From: Desulfotruncus alcoholivorax DSM 16058
Lineage (GTDB): Bacteria > Bacillota > Desulfotomaculia > Desulfotomaculales > Desulfallaceae
Length of the DNA: 64,000 nucleotides
Assembly: GCF_000430885.1 (NCBI RefSeq)
Contig: NZ_AUMW01000010.1
Location: forward strand, 62,001-126,000
Direction of reading: 5' to 3'
Positions 25,831 to 35,275 of this stretch are shown here, piece after piece. Numbering within the stretch: the first letter of the stretch is position 1; the number at the start of each line of letters is the position of its first letter. Below the pieces are notes generated by a model. It was not told the origin of the DNA. It saw only the letters and a program-made list of their open reading frames with translations, and ran no database searches. Both the position numbers and the translations under genes were made by a program.

Positions 25831-27273
25831 ATGTCCGGAAAAAATAATTATAACATGCTCAAGCAAATTCCCGCGGTTGACGAAATTTTGCAAAGAACGG
25901 AAGTCAAAGAACTTCAACAAAAAATCCCAAAGATTCTAGTTTTAGAGGCAGTGCGGGAGATTGCAGCCGAGATTAGACAAGATATTTTAATGGATCGCAT
26001 TCAATCATTGCCGGAGAATAACCCGCGACAGTACCTGTTGGACTTAATCACAACCAGTGCAGCGGATAGGGCCAGGGAAAAGAACCGTCCCAACCTGCGC
26101 AGGGTTATCAACGCGACCGGTGTTGTACTGCATACCAACCTGGGGCGGGCAGTGCTCTCAGAACGAGCCTGCCAGGCTATTGAACAGGCTGCTTCGGGAT
26201 ATTCCAACCTTGAACTTGACCTGCAAACAGGGAAAAGAGGGTCACGTTATGCACCGGTAGAGAACCTATTGACAAGACTAACCGGGGCGGAATCTGCACT
26301 GGTTGTGAATAACAATGCGGCAGCTGTGCTGCTTGCACTCAGCACCATGGCCAAAGAAAAAGAAGTGATTGTTTCCAGAGGTCAGCTCGTTGAGATTGGT
26401 GGCTCTTTTCGGATTCCGGAAGTTATGGCCCAAAGCGGGGCTAAACTGGTGGAAGTAGGCGCAACCAATAAAACCCACCCAAGGGACTACAAAAACGCCG
26501 TAACTTCAGAAACAGCCCTTCTTTTACATGTACATACCAGCAACTACCGTGTTGTCGGGTTTACCAGGGAGACATCAGTAGCCGAGCTGGTCTCTATCGG
26601 GAAGGAGTTTCAGCTGCCGGTGATGTCGGACCTGGGCAGCGGGTCACTGATTGACCTTTCAACCTTTGGCCTGCCTGAAGAGCCAACTGTGCAGGAAACT
26701 GTCAAAGCAGGCTGTGACATTGTAACCTTTTCCGGCGACAAGCTTTTAGGCGGGCCCCAGGCGGGGATAATCGTGGGAAAAACAAAATACCTCGAAAAAA
26801 TGAAAAAGAACCCTTTAACCCGTGCCATAAGAATTGATAAATTCACTGTCGCGGCACTTGAAGCCACATTAAGGGAATACCTTGAACCGGATAACGCAAT
26901 TAAGAATATACCATCTTTGAAAATGTTATCTGCTAAAAAATCTGAGCATGAACAAAGAGCCCTGGCATTATGCCGAAAATTAACAGAAAAAGCAGGCCTG
27001 CGAGCAAGGTTTGAGCCGGTGGAAATATTCTCGGCAGTTGGCGGCGGTGCACTTCCAACAGCGGAATTACCTTTTTGGGCCATTGAAGTAGTTCCCTATG
27101 CCATTTCAGTCGCCGGCTTAGCCCAAAAACTGCGTGGTTCCGACCCGGCTGTTATTGGACGATTACAGGAAGATAAGCTAATTCTTGACCTTCGTACCGT
27201 TTTAAACGGCGAGGAAGAGGTGCTGGTGGATATCCTCTGTAGGGTGTTGGAACAGGGGGGAACTTCCGAATGA
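25831..27273 (+). CDS. selA: L-seryl-tRNA(Sec) selenium transferase
   Basis: PLP enzyme converting seryl-tRNA(Sec) to selenocysteyl-tRNA(Sec) with selenophosphate. 480 aa. Features: [56 protein letters not shown], and [13 protein letters not shown] containing the PLP lysine. ATG at 25831 has GGAGG 6 nt upstream and is preferred over the ATG at 25801. Overlaps selB by 4 nt. The conserved element A lies in the leader. The cell therefore makes selenoproteins, though no selC gene or in-frame UGA selenoprotein was seen in the window. Confidence 0.96.
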   Translation: MSGKNNYNMLKQIPAVDEILQRTEVKELQQKIPKILVLEAVREIAAEIRQDILMDRIQSLPENNPRQYLLDLITTSAADRAREKNRPNLRRVINATGVVLHTNLGRAVLSERACQAIEQAASGYSNLELDLQTGKRGSRYAPVENLLTRLTGAESALVVNNNAAAVLLALSTMAKEKEVIVSRGQLVEIGGSFRIPEVMAQSGAKLVEVGATNKTHPRDYKNAVTSETALLLHVHTSNYRVVGFTRETSVAELVSIGKEFQLPVMSDLGSGSLIDLSTFGLPEEPTVQETVKAGCDIVTFSGDKLLGGPQAGIIVGKTKYLEKMKKNPLTRAIRIDKFTVAALEATLREYLEPDNAIKNIPSLKMLSAKKSEHEQRALALCRKLTEKAGLRARFEPVEIFSAVGGGALPTAELPFWAIEVVPYAISVAGLAQKLRGSDPAVIGRLQEDKLILDLRTVLNGEEEVLVDILCRVLEQGGTSE

Positions 27274-29189
27274 AACACATTATTATTGGCACAGCCGGCC
27301 ACGTGGATCACGGCAAGACAGTTTTAGTCAAAGCGCTAACCGGCATTGATACCGACAGGCTCAAGGAAGAAAAAGAGCGCGGTATTTCTATTGAGCTGGG
27401 CTTTGCCTACATGAAACTGCCCAGCGGGTTAACAGCAGGCATAGTGGATGTACCCGGCCACGAAAGATTTATTAAAAACATGTTAGCCGGAGTCGGCGGA
27501 ATAGACCTCGTCCTTTTGGTTGTTGCGGCGGATGAAGGAGTAATGCCGCAAACCAGGGAACACCTTGAAATTATTCAACTCCTGCAAATTGATAAAGGAG
27601 TTGTAGTCATTACCAAAAAGGATCTGGTTGACGATGAATGGCTTAAAATGATCTATGACGACACTAAAGAGTTTTTAACCAATACGGTATTGGAAAATGC
27701 CGATATTATTGCTGTCTCTGCAGTGACCGGAGAAGGTATGCCGGAATTAATAAAAGCTATTAACCAAATAGCAATAGGCATTGAAGGAAGAAAAACGACC
27801 GGCCCGGCCCGTTTGCCTGTTGACCGTGTATTTTCCGTAACCGGTTTCGGCACAGTGGCAACCGGTACTTTGATTTCAGGCCAAATTCAAATTGGTGAGA
27901 GCTTACAAATATATCCCGGCGAAACCGTTTCCCGGGTTAGAAATATGCATGTACATGGCAACAAAGTTGAACTGGCCGACTCAGGCCAGCGGGTGGCGGT
28001 TAACCTGTCCGGCATAGAAACTGATGATATCAAAAGGGGCAATGTGCTGGCGCTGCCCGGGAGCTTAAAACCTTCACACAGGTTGGATGTGAGCTTCAAA
28101 TATCTTTCCAGCGCGCCCAAAGCTTTAAAACACAGGGCCAGGGTTAGGGTTTACTTGGGCACAGCTGAAATTTTAGGCAGAGTTATTTTACTTGACCGTG
28201 AAGAAATGCAACCGGGAGAACACGCCTATGTTCAATTACAACTTGAATCGCCTGTTGCAGCAGCCAGAAAAGACCATTTCGTCGTCAGGTCGTATTCGCC
28301 CATGCGCACCGTGGGCGGAGGAACGATTGTAGATCCTTTCCCCAATAAACATAAGCGTTATCGAAAAGAAATAATTGAAACCCTTGCCACTGCCGAAAAA
28401 GGCTCGGCGGCTGATTTGGTGGAACAATACTTAAATACAAAACCACAGCTGCACACCGTTTCCGGCCTGACCACCGCCATTGGCATGAGCAAAAACGATA
28501 TGGCTATGGCCCTGACGAAACTAACGGGGGAAGGGCATTCGGTAAAGTTCGACTCTGAAGGAGAAGATTATTTTGTATCTGTTTTGGTGCTTAAACAGTG
28601 GGAAAACAGAATAATTTCAGCACTGGAGGATTACCACCGGAAATTCCCGCTGCGGGAAGGGTATCCCAAGGAGGAATTAAGATCACGATTTTTTTCTGCC
28701 TTAAACGCCAAACAATTTCAGATACTGTTAAACCATTTTGAGCAAAACCAAAAAATTTCCGGTATGGGACACAGTGTTGCAATTTTTGAGTACAAACCGT
28801 TACTATCTAAGGAAATGGACCAGGTTCTACATAAATTAGAAAACATTTATTTGACCAGCGAATTTCAACCCCCTGCCTGGAGCGAGGCAATTGCTCAAAC
28901 CGGTATTAAACGCCCTGAGGAAAGCCAGGAATTTCTCAACTATCTATTTAGACAGGGTAAGCTGGTTAAAATAGCAGAAGGCATCTTTTTCCACCGCAAA
29001 GTTTTAGATCAGGCAATTTCAATTATTAAGGAACACTTCAAACAAAAGGAAGAACTTTCACTTGGCGAATTGAGAGACCTGCTGCACACTTCCCGTAAAT
29101 ATGCGCTGCCTTTGCTGGAATATACAGACCGGGAGAAAATAACGCGCCGGGTCGGCGATTTACGGGTCGCCGGTAAATTGTTGATTTGA
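27270..29189 (+). CDS. selB: Selenocysteine-specific elongation factor
   Basis: GTPase delivering selenocysteyl-tRNA(Sec) to UGA codons preceded by SECIS hairpins. 639 aa. GTPase domain: [11 protein letters not shown] (G1), SIELGFAYM (G2), DVPGHERF (G3), TKKDL (G4). EF-Tu-like beta barrels follow ([23 protein letters not shown]), and the C-terminal third is made of winged helices that bind the mRNA hairpin. ATG overlaps the selA stop with GGGGGGAA upstream. Confidence 0.97.
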   Translation: MKHIIIGTAGHVDHGKTVLVKALTGIDTDRLKEEKERGISIELGFAYMKLPSGLTAGIVDVPGHERFIKNMLAGVGGIDLVLLVVAADEGVMPQTREHLEIIQLLQIDKGVVVITKKDLVDDEWLKMIYDDTKEFLTNTVLENADIIAVSAVTGEGMPELIKAINQIAIGIEGRKTTGPARLPVDRVFSVTGFGTVATGTLISGQIQIGESLQIYPGETVSRVRNMHVHGNKVELADSGQRVAVNLSGIETDDIKRGNVLALPGSLKPSHRLDVSFKYLSSAPKALKHRARVRVYLGTAEILGRVILLDREEMQPGEHAYVQLQLESPVAAARKDHFVVRSYSPMRTVGGGTIVDPFPNKHKRYRKEIIETLATAEKGSAADLVEQYLNTKPQLHTVSGLTTAIGMSKNDMAMALTKLTGEGHSVKFDSEGEDYFVSVLVLKQWENRIISALEDYHRKFPLREGYPKEELRSRFFSALNAKQFQILLNHFEQNQKISGMGHSVAIFEYKPLLSKEMDQVLHKLENIYLTSEFQPPAWSEAIAQTGIKRPEESQEFLNYLFRQGKLVKIAEGIFFHRKVLDQAISIIKEHFKQKEELSLGELRDLLHTSRKYALPLLEYTDREKITRRVGDLRVAGKLLI

Positions 29190-29213
29190 TAACACCATCA
29201 AGTGGAGGTACAA

Positions 29214-30380
29214 ATGTCCGAGCTTGTTTCTTTAATCAAAGATGAAATTACCAATCAGGGTCCCATGACATTTGCAAGGTTTATGGAACTAGCCCTTTAT
29301 CACCCGCTTTGGGGCTACTACTCAACCGCAACTACCATCGGGCCCCAGGGTGACTTTTATACCGTGCCCAATACAGGCGCTTTGTTTGGCAGCATGTTGT
29401 CCAGGCAGTTTTATGAAATGTGGTGTCTGTGCGACTGCCCAAAACAATGGTCTCTGGTGGAGTATGGGCCCGGAACCGGCACACTGGCTATGGACGTTTT
29501 AGATTCAATCAGGGAAAACCACAAAGATTTTTTTAAAGCCATTAATTACTATTTAATTGAAGCTAGCCCTCAGTTAAGGAAAAAGCAGCAGGCTGCACTG
29601 CTTCAATCGCATTACCGTGATAAGTGCAAATGGGTTAATGACATATCCGAAATAACACCTAAGGGAGAAATCACAGGATGTATCTATGGAAATGAATTGA
29701 TCGACGCCTTTCCGGTTCACCTGTTGATTGCAGACGAAGGTGTATTAAATGAGTTGTATGTAGCTTATAACGGTACCGAATTACATTTTAAAAAAGGAAC
29801 TCTTTCGGCGACTAAACTGGCAGATTACTTGGAGTTGCAAGATGTGCAATTAAAAAACGGGCAAAGAGCGGAAGTGAACCTGCAGGCCAAGGACTGGTTA
29901 AATAACGTCGCTGACAACCTGAAAAAAGGATTTATATTAATTATTGATTATGGTTTTACCACTCCGGAAATGTATTCGCCCCAACGTTTCAACGGAACAT
30001 TGAGATGTTTTTATCGCCACCGCTTAAATGATGACCCGCTTATTAACATAGGGCATCAGGATATTACATCCAACGTAAATTTTTCCGTGCTCGCAGCCTG
30101 GGCCGGTGAAGCCGAATTAAATACCATAGGTCTTGTCACCCAGCCCGATTTCCTGTTAAACCTTGGGATATTGGATACACTCAAAGGACAAGAGGATTTT
30201 AACCTGACACCGGAAATGCAGAAAAAAAACTCGGCAATAAAGCAGCTGTTGCTGCCCGGCGGAATGGGCGGGATATTTAAAGTACTGGCTCTATCAAAAG
30301 GATTGGAAACACCGCCAAAACTGGCCGGATTTAGCGCCAGAAATATTTTGAAGAGGGTTGAACGTGATCAATTTATATAA
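29214..30380 (+). CDS. MidA/NDUFAF7-type SAM-dependent methyltransferase
   Basis: 388 aa, PF02636 family. Features: GPMTFARFMELALYHPLWGYY, GDFYTVP, LVEYGPGTGTLAMDVL (SAM-binding glycine loop), YGNELIDAFPVH, IDYGF, and GRCxYRHR-like segments near residue 265. The eukaryotic homologue methylates an arginine of complex I; the bacterial substrate is unknown. ATG at 29214 with GGAGG upstream is preferred over the GTG four codons earlier. It follows selB by 24 nt and overlaps the next gene. Confidence 0.85.
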   Translation: MSELVSLIKDEITNQGPMTFARFMELALYHPLWGYYSTATTIGPQGDFYTVPNTGALFGSMLSRQFYEMWCLCDCPKQWSLVEYGPGTGTLAMDVLDSIRENHKDFFKAINYYLIEASPQLRKKQQAALLQSHYRDKCKWVNDISEITPKGEITGCIYGNELIDAFPVHLLIADEGVLNELYVAYNGTELHFKKGTLSATKLADYLELQDVQLKNGQRAEVNLQAKDWLNNVADNLKKGFILIIDYGFTTPEMYSPQRFNGTLRCFYRHRLNDDPLINIGHQDITSNVNFSVLAAWAGEAELNTIGLVTQPDFLLNLGILDTLKGQEDFNLTPEMQKKNSAIKQLLLPGGMGGIFKVLALSKGLETPPKLAGFSARNILKRVERDQFI

Positions 30381-30765
30381 GTCCAAAGCCGGCACTGCTT
30401 CATTTAGTATTGAAATAATGGTAACCCAAACATCATCCGGGGTTGTCGTTCAATTATTGGGTGGAGATAAACCTCATGTTGGGGCAACAGTAATCAGTCA
30501 CCCGCGGCCCAGCATTGCTCTGGAGGGCCAAATAAGCTGCAATACCATAGTCATTCCCGAACTTGGCCATAAAGAAGATGAATTGGCCAAACCCCTGGCT
30601 GAAAGTATAGCAGTTACTTTGAATTCCACTGTTGTTATGATTGCGGGCATACACATCGATAACGCCAGTGATTTTGAAATCAATGAAATTAAAAAAATTT
30701 GCAAACAGCTTGTGGATGAGTTTTTAACCTTTGCCTGCAAAGGATTGCAAAACCAGGTAATATAG
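30364..30765 (+). CDS. LpdD-like (prenylated-flavin chaperone) domain protein
   Basis: 133 aa, compact alpha/beta protein. GVVVQLLGGDKPHVGATV, SHPRP, ISCNTIVIPELGHKEDELAKPLAE and VVMIAGIHIDNAS are characteristic of small LpdD-like proteins that accompany UbiD-type decarboxylases using prenylated FMN. GTG at 30364 follows GAGGGTTG; the TTG two codons earlier is too close to it. Overlaps the methyltransferase gene by 17 nt. No UbiD or UbiX is in the window, so the client is unknown; the genome's futalosine menaquinone route commonly needs a UbiD-type enzyme. Confidence 0.6.
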   Translation: MINLYKSKAGTASFSIEIMVTQTSSGVVVQLLGGDKPHVGATVISHPRPSIALEGQISCNTIVIPELGHKEDELAKPLAESIAVTLNSTVVMIAGIHIDNASDFEINEIKKICKQLVDEFLTFACKGLQNQVI

Positions 30766-30805
30766 CTGTTTTAATGGGCAGAATAATGTCCAGGAGGTGA
30801 TTGAT

Positions 30806-30979
30806 TTGACCAAATCTTTTAGTTCCAGCAGCAGTTCCAGTTTTAGTTCAAGCTCCAGCGAACTCAAAACTGGCTGTAGCTCATCAAAATGCCCCAAAGA
30901 TGACTTAGCTACAGGAATTACAGGAAGCGAGTCTGTTGATAGCTTGGATTCCAAAAACAGAGTAGAGGAAGATATATAA
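30806..30979 (+). CDS. Serine-tract small protein, 57 aa
   Basis: Not recognised. The N-terminal third is almost pure serine (seven, then five in a row, interrupted by Phe), followed by two Cys (GCSSSKCP) and an acidic tail. Serines are written with AGT, AGC, TCC, TCA and TCT codons, so the tract is not a simple nucleotide repeat. TTG start with AGGAGGTG 7 nt upstream, and a strong terminator 5 nt after the stop, support a real gene. Soluble and probably disordered. Confidence 0.6.
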   Translation: MTKSFSSSSSSSFSSSSSELKTGCSSSKCPKDDLATGITGSESVDSLDSKNRVEEDI

Positions 30980-30983
30980 TTTT

Positions 30984-31006
30984 AAGGGGCATTTGCCCCT
31001 TTTTTA
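30984..31006 (+). terminator. Terminator after the serine-tract gene
   Basis: Perfect 7-bp stem AAGGGGC/GCCCCTT with ATTT loop and TTTTT tail; closes the selA-selB downstream run. Confidence 0.9.
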
Positions 31007-31077
31007 CTTGACCAGTCCGAACTGACCATATATAACATGTATAAACAGATACTATCGTTAAGCAGGGGGGATCTCTG

Positions 31078-31560
31078 TTGGCCATATTTGCCTTGATTCT
31101 GGCTATATTGTTTTTTATTGCCGGCTTGGCCGGCTCAGTGCTGCCGGTATTACCAGGCGCCATATTGATCTGGCTGGGTATGCTAATATATGGTATCCTG
31201 ACCAAGTTCACCACACTTAATGCTCTATTTTTTGTAGGCCAGGGTTTAGCGGTTGCCACTACATATTCCGTGGATTATTTTGCCGGTATACTGGGAGTAA
31301 AAAGATTCGGAGGCTCTCGGGCTGCTGGCTACGGCAGCATTGCCGGCACAATTGTTGGTATGATATTTTGGGGACCTGCCGGCCTCATTTTTGGACCTTT
31401 TATTGGAGCTATCGCCGGAGAAATATTAAGCAACAAGCCTCTTGACAGGGCAATCCGCTCTGGGTGGGGCACTCTTATTGGCTTGTTTGGAGGAACAATT
31501 GCAAAATTAATTATAGAAATATTAATGATTATCTGGTTTTTCTGGGCTATTTACCATTAA
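31078..31560 (+). CDS. DUF456 family membrane protein
   Basis: 160 aa, about four helices with the glycine-rich pattern of DUF456 (PF04306): GLAGSVLPVLPGAILIWLG, then SRAAGYGSIAGTIVG and GPFIGAIAGE. Function unknown in all members. TTG start preceded by GGGGGGA. Stands alone. Confidence 0.85.
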   Translation: MAIFALILAILFFIAGLAGSVLPVLPGAILIWLGMLIYGILTKFTTLNALFFVGQGLAVATTYSVDYFAGILGVKRFGGSRAAGYGSIAGTIVGMIFWGPAGLIFGPFIGAIAGEILSNKPLDRAIRSGWGTLIGLFGGTIAKLIIEILMIIWFFWAIYH

Positions 31561-31840
31561 TCTTTTTCATCGAACTCCTCACCCAAAGGCCCGACCGCCT
31601 CATTTAGCTGGAAATCCGTAATATTTTTAATCTCCGCACCAAACTTTCACCTCTTACCGGCTATATTTTATATGAGTATCCACTTTAATTTACATCGTTT
31701 CGCCCATGTCATCGCGAGGAGTGAAACGACGTAATCCCACCTCAATAAATTTAACACCCAGCCATTTCAAATTATTATTTGAATTAAACCGACCCTTTAT
31801 CCATTAGCATGGGTTATTTGGCCTTAATAATCCAGCTCAT
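31561..31840. other. Intergenic region with one dispersed repeat
   Basis: No complete gene. Minus-strand bases 31646-31557 read as 29 sense codons rich in acidic residues ending in TAA, without an acceptable start; probably a gene remnant. A GTCATCGCGAG repeat copy lies at 31708-31739. Confidence 0.45.
31708..31739 (+). repeat. GTCATTGCGAG-type dispersed repeat, copy 2
   Basis: GTCATCGCGAGGAGTGAAAC followed by GACGTAATCCCA; opposite orientation to copies at 25112 and 41771 and the most complete of the three. Confidence 0.65.
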
Positions 31841-32332
31841 TCATTCCGGCTTATCACCAGGCACATCATCAAGACGCAAACCGTTCTTGATCGCGGAAAC
31901 GGCCAGCTGGTCGCACCGGTTATTGTATTCGTTATCGGCATGTCCTTTAACCCATACCCAGCTGATCTGGTGTTTTTGCCGCAGTTCTAAAACTTTTTCC
32001 CACAAATCAATATTTTTGGCCCGCTCTTTATCATTTCTCATCCAGCCATTGGATTGCCATTTCAACACCCATCCCTTGGTTATGGCGTCAATGATATATT
32101 TACTATCGGAATAAACTGTTACCCGGCATGGTTCCTTTAAACTCTCCAGCCCTTTAATTACAGCCATTAATTCCATCCGGTTATTGGTCGTGTTTTCATA
32201 AGCACCGGAAATTTCCCTGGCGTAAGGGCCATATTTTAAAATCACCCCGTAGCCGCCGGGACCGGGGTTGCCACTGCAGGCACCGTCTGTGTATATCTCA
32301 ACTTCCTTGATAAAAATCACCCCAATAGCCAA
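31841..32332 (-). CDS. rnhA: Ribonuclease HI
   Basis: Degrades RNA in RNA-DNA hybrids. 163 aa. All four carboxylates are present: D16 (YTDGACSGNPGPGG), E54 (NNRMELMA), D76 (VYSDSKY) and D141 (RCDQLA), plus the catalytic His in KGHADNEYNN. Long E. coli-like form with the basic handle (WVLKWQSNGWMRND). TTG start with AAAGG 7 nt upstream; a GTG four codons later is a weaker option. Confidence 0.95.
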   Translation of the reverse strand: MAIGVIFIKEVEIYTDGACSGNPGPGGYGVILKYGPYAREISGAYENTTNNRMELMAVIKGLESLKEPCRVTVYSDSKYIIDAITKGWVLKWQSNGWMRNDKERAKNIDLWEKVLELRQKHQISWVWVKGHADNEYNNRCDQLAVSAIKNGLRLDDVPGDKPE

Positions 32333-32542
32333 GTTTTAACCTTTGCCCGGTAATTTTATCATGACTGTTAATTAACGGCAATAATTTAGCTATAGCCTTA
32401 CTTATGTTTTTTTTGTCGGAAGAGGCAGGATTTTATATGGAGAGAAAGAATAATTTTTAGGTATGTCAAACATCATTCCAGAACGGGAGGGATGTTACAA
32501 GATTTTTTATTTTATTTTTATTTTTTGGGGGAGGTACAATTG

Positions 32543-33682
32543 TTGAAAAAATTTAGTTCTAAAATTATTCTTGCTTTTGCTGCATTACTAATGGTTGCTC
32601 TATTGACAGCCGGCTGCGGCGGAAGCAAAACTGAAAACAAAACCGCAGGGCAATCCGGTGAACCGGAAAAGCTTAAAGTAGGTTTTGTTTACATCGGCCC
32701 GGTGGACGACAACGGCTGGACGACAGCCCACGACCAGGGTAGAAAATATTTGGAAGAGAAGCTTCCATATGTTGAAACCAGTTATGTGGAGAACGTCCCT
32801 GAAAACCCGGCCGATGCTGAGCGGGTAATTACCCAGCTGGCAGAGGAAGGCAATAAAGTTATTTTTACCACCAGCTTTGGTTACATGGATCCCACTATTA
32901 ACGTGGCCAAGAAATATCCTGACGTTATTTTCTTGCACTGCTCCGGCTATAAAAATGACAAAAACGTTGCTGCCTATTTTGGCAGGATGTACCAGGCAAG
33001 GTACTTGTCCGGCATTGCTGCCGGAAAAGCTACCAAGAGCAACCTGATCGGCTATGTCGCAGCATTCCCGATTCCGGAAGTCATTCGCGGCATCAATGCT
33101 TTCACGCTTGGTGTACAGAAGGTTAACCCTGACGCAAAGGTAAAAGTAGTTTGGACCCATACCTGGATTGATGCCGCCGCTGAAAAGGACGCCGCAGTTG
33201 CGCTTCTTGACTCCGGCGCAGACGTAATCGCCCAGCACCAGGATTCCCCCGGACCCCAGCAGGCGGCTGAGGCAGTCGGTAAATTCGGGGTGGGCTATAA
33301 CAGCGACATGGGCAAAATGGCTCCCAAAGCCGTTTTAACTTCGCCGGTTTGGAACTGGGGCCCCTTTTACGTACAAATAGTACAAGCCATCAAAGAAGGG
33401 AAATTTGACTCCACTCCCAAATGCGGGTCACTTACTTACTGGCCCGGTTTAAAAGACGGTATTATTGGACTGGCACCTTACGGCCCAATGGTTTCTGAAG
33501 AAACCAAGCAGCTGATTGAACAGGAAAAACAGCGGATCATCAGCGGAGAATGGGATGTTTTCACCGGCCCGATCAAAGACCAGCAAGGCCAGGTAAAAGT
33601 GCCGGATGGCCAGAAACTGAGCGACAACGACATGCTTAACATGGACTGGTTTGTCCAGGGAGTAGAAGGCTCTACCAAATAA
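32543..33682 (+). CDS. BMP-family (Med/PnrA) nucleoside-binding lipoprotein
   Basis: Binding protein of a purine nucleoside ABC importer, 379 aa. Basic start, hydrophobic stretch and lipobox LTAGC. BMP family motifs: KVGFVYIGPVDDNGWTTAHD, EGNKVIFTTSFGYMD, YFGRMYQARYLSG, GYVAAFPIPEVIRGINAF, VIAQHQDSPGPQQAAE and VGYNSDM. TTG at 32543 (or the adjacent TTG at 32540) follows GGGGGAGG. First gene of an importer operon ending in xpt, which supports purine nucleoside transport. Confidence 0.92.
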   Translation: MKKFSSKIILAFAALLMVALLTAGCGGSKTENKTAGQSGEPEKLKVGFVYIGPVDDNGWTTAHDQGRKYLEEKLPYVETSYVENVPENPADAERVITQLAEEGNKVIFTTSFGYMDPTINVAKKYPDVIFLHCSGYKNDKNVAAYFGRMYQARYLSGIAAGKATKSNLIGYVAAFPIPEVIRGINAFTLGVQKVNPDAKVKVVWTHTWIDAAAEKDAAVALLDSGADVIAQHQDSPGPQQAAEAVGKFGVGYNSDMGKMAPKAVLTSPVWNWGPFYVQIVQAIKEGKFDSTPKCGSLTYWPGLKDGIIGLAPYGPMVSEETKQLIEQEKQRIISGEWDVFTGPIKDQQGQVKVPDGQKLSDNDMLNMDWFVQGVEGSTK

Positions 33683-33698
33683 ATAAAAATTACGATAC

Positions 33699-33727
33699 GG
33701 TTGCTGGCAGATGCACTGCCAGCAACC
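33699..33727 (+). other. Intercistronic hairpin after the binding-protein gene
   Basis: Perfect 12-bp stem (33699-33710 with 33716-33727, loop ATGCA) without a T-tract. Such hairpins often protect the upstream mRNA and raise binding-protein levels over the membrane subunits. Confidence 0.65.
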
Positions 33728-33751
33728 ATTGCTAAGGGGCTTAAAGAAAGT

Positions 33752-35275
33752 ATGAGTAATTCTTATTTAGTGGAATTAAAAAATATAACCAAAAAATTTC
33801 CCGGAGTTATTGCCAACGATAAAGTCAATTTTAATGTTAAAAAGGGTGAAATTCATGCCCTGCTGGGAGAAAACGGTTCGGGCAAAAGCACTTTAATGTC
33901 CATTTTATCAGGTCTCTACAGACCGGATGAAGGTGAGATAATTATAAACGGCACCCGAATGGTTTTTAAATCGCCCCGCCATGCCATAAGTGCGGGTATT
34001 GGCATGGTGCACCAGCATTTTAAGTTGATTGACTCCTTTTCAGTGGCTGAAAACGTAATCCTTGGCGATGACCGTATACCCAGAGTGCTCAATATGAAGG
34101 AAATTGAAAAAAACCTGGCGCAGCTTAGCTTGCGTTACGGATTACATATAAATCCTGCTTCGATGGTTTGGCAGCTTTCCGTAGGCGAAAAACAAAGAGT
34201 TGAAATAGTAAAAATGCTCTACCGCGGCTCTCAGGTGCTTATACTTGACGAGCCAACTGCTGTGCTGACACCGCAGGAGACAGATGAGCTTTTTAGAAAC
34301 ATCAAAGAAATGGCTAAATCCGGAAGAGGCATTGTGGTAATAACTCATAAATTGCATGAAGTTGAGCAAATAGCTGACCGCGTTACGGTTCTCCGCAAAG
34401 GTAATTCAGTGGCTACTTTGGAAAGAGACCAGATTAACCGGCAGGAATTAGCCCGGCTTATGGTCGGCCAGGAGATAACTACTCAATGTAAAAGAAATAC
34501 CCGGCCCGGCACCCAAAAAGTGCTTGAACTCCAGAATGTAAGCTGCCTAAACGACCTGGGACTTTCCGGTTTAAAAAATATAACTTTTGAAGTGCACAGT
34601 GGTGAAATTTTCGGCATTGCCGGGGTAGCAGGAAATGGGCAAAGGGAACTGGCCGAGGTTATTTACGGGCTTCGTAAAATTAACTCGGGAAGTATTTTAG
34701 TTAACGGCACCAACATAACCGGTTACTCACCCCGGCAAATGATTGACTGCGGTGTAGCCCTTGTACCGGAAGATCGCCTGGGCACGGGACTTATACCCAA
34801 TCTTGGCACCATAGACAACTTGATCCTAAAGGATTACCGTAAAGAAAAAATGAATCGGGGCCCTTTTATTAACTGGCAAAAAGCTAAACAAAAAGTTAGT
34901 CGTTTGGTGGACAGTTTTGAAGTTAAAGTAAGCAGCCTGGAGGCCCCTGTAAAACTGCTTTCGGGTGGAAATTTGCAAAGACTGCTGCTGGCCAGGGAAA
35001 TTTCTTCAAAACCGCAATTGTTAATAGCTGTTTATCCTGTTAGAGGACTGGATATTAAGGCCACCGAAGCGATCCATGAATTGCTTATGGGACAGCGAGA
35101 AAAAGGGACGGCAATTCTCTTGATCTCCGAGGATCTTGATGAAATTTGTAAACTTAGCGACCGCATCGGCGTCCTTAGTAATGGAAGTATTACCGGAATT
35201 ATTTCTTCTGATCAGGCAGACATAAATGAAATTGGGTTATTGATGATGGGTGAAACAGGAGCAGAAGCCATATGA
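33752..35275 (+). CDS. Nucleoside ABC transporter ATPase, two ABC domains
   Basis: 507 aa, NupO-like. First domain: GENGSGKSTLMS, LSVGEKQRVEI, LILDEPTAVLTP. Second domain: GVAGNGQRELAEV in place of a normal Walker A (degenerate, as usual in this family), LSGGNLQRLLLARE, and AVYPVRGLD at Walker B. ATG at 33752 with a distant AAGGGG; translation may rely on coupling. Overlaps the first permease gene by 4 nt. Confidence 0.93.
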   Translation: MSNSYLVELKNITKKFPGVIANDKVNFNVKKGEIHALLGENGSGKSTLMSILSGLYRPDEGEIIINGTRMVFKSPRHAISAGIGMVHQHFKLIDSFSVAENVILGDDRIPRVLNMKEIEKNLAQLSLRYGLHINPASMVWQLSVGEKQRVEIVKMLYRGSQVLILDEPTAVLTPQETDELFRNIKEMAKSGRGIVVITHKLHEVEQIADRVTVLRKGNSVATLERDQINRQELARLMVGQEITTQCKRNTRPGTQKVLELQNVSCLNDLGLSGLKNITFEVHSGEIFGIAGVAGNGQRELAEVIYGLRKINSGSILVNGTNITGYSPRQMIDCGVALVPEDRLGTGLIPNLGTIDNLILKDYRKEKMNRGPFINWQKAKQKVSRLVDSFEVKVSSLEAPVKLLSGGNLQRLLLAREISSKPQLLIAVYPVRGLDIKATEAIHELLMGQREKGTAILLISEDLDEICKLSDRIGVLSNGSITGIISSDQADINEIGLLMMGETGAEAI

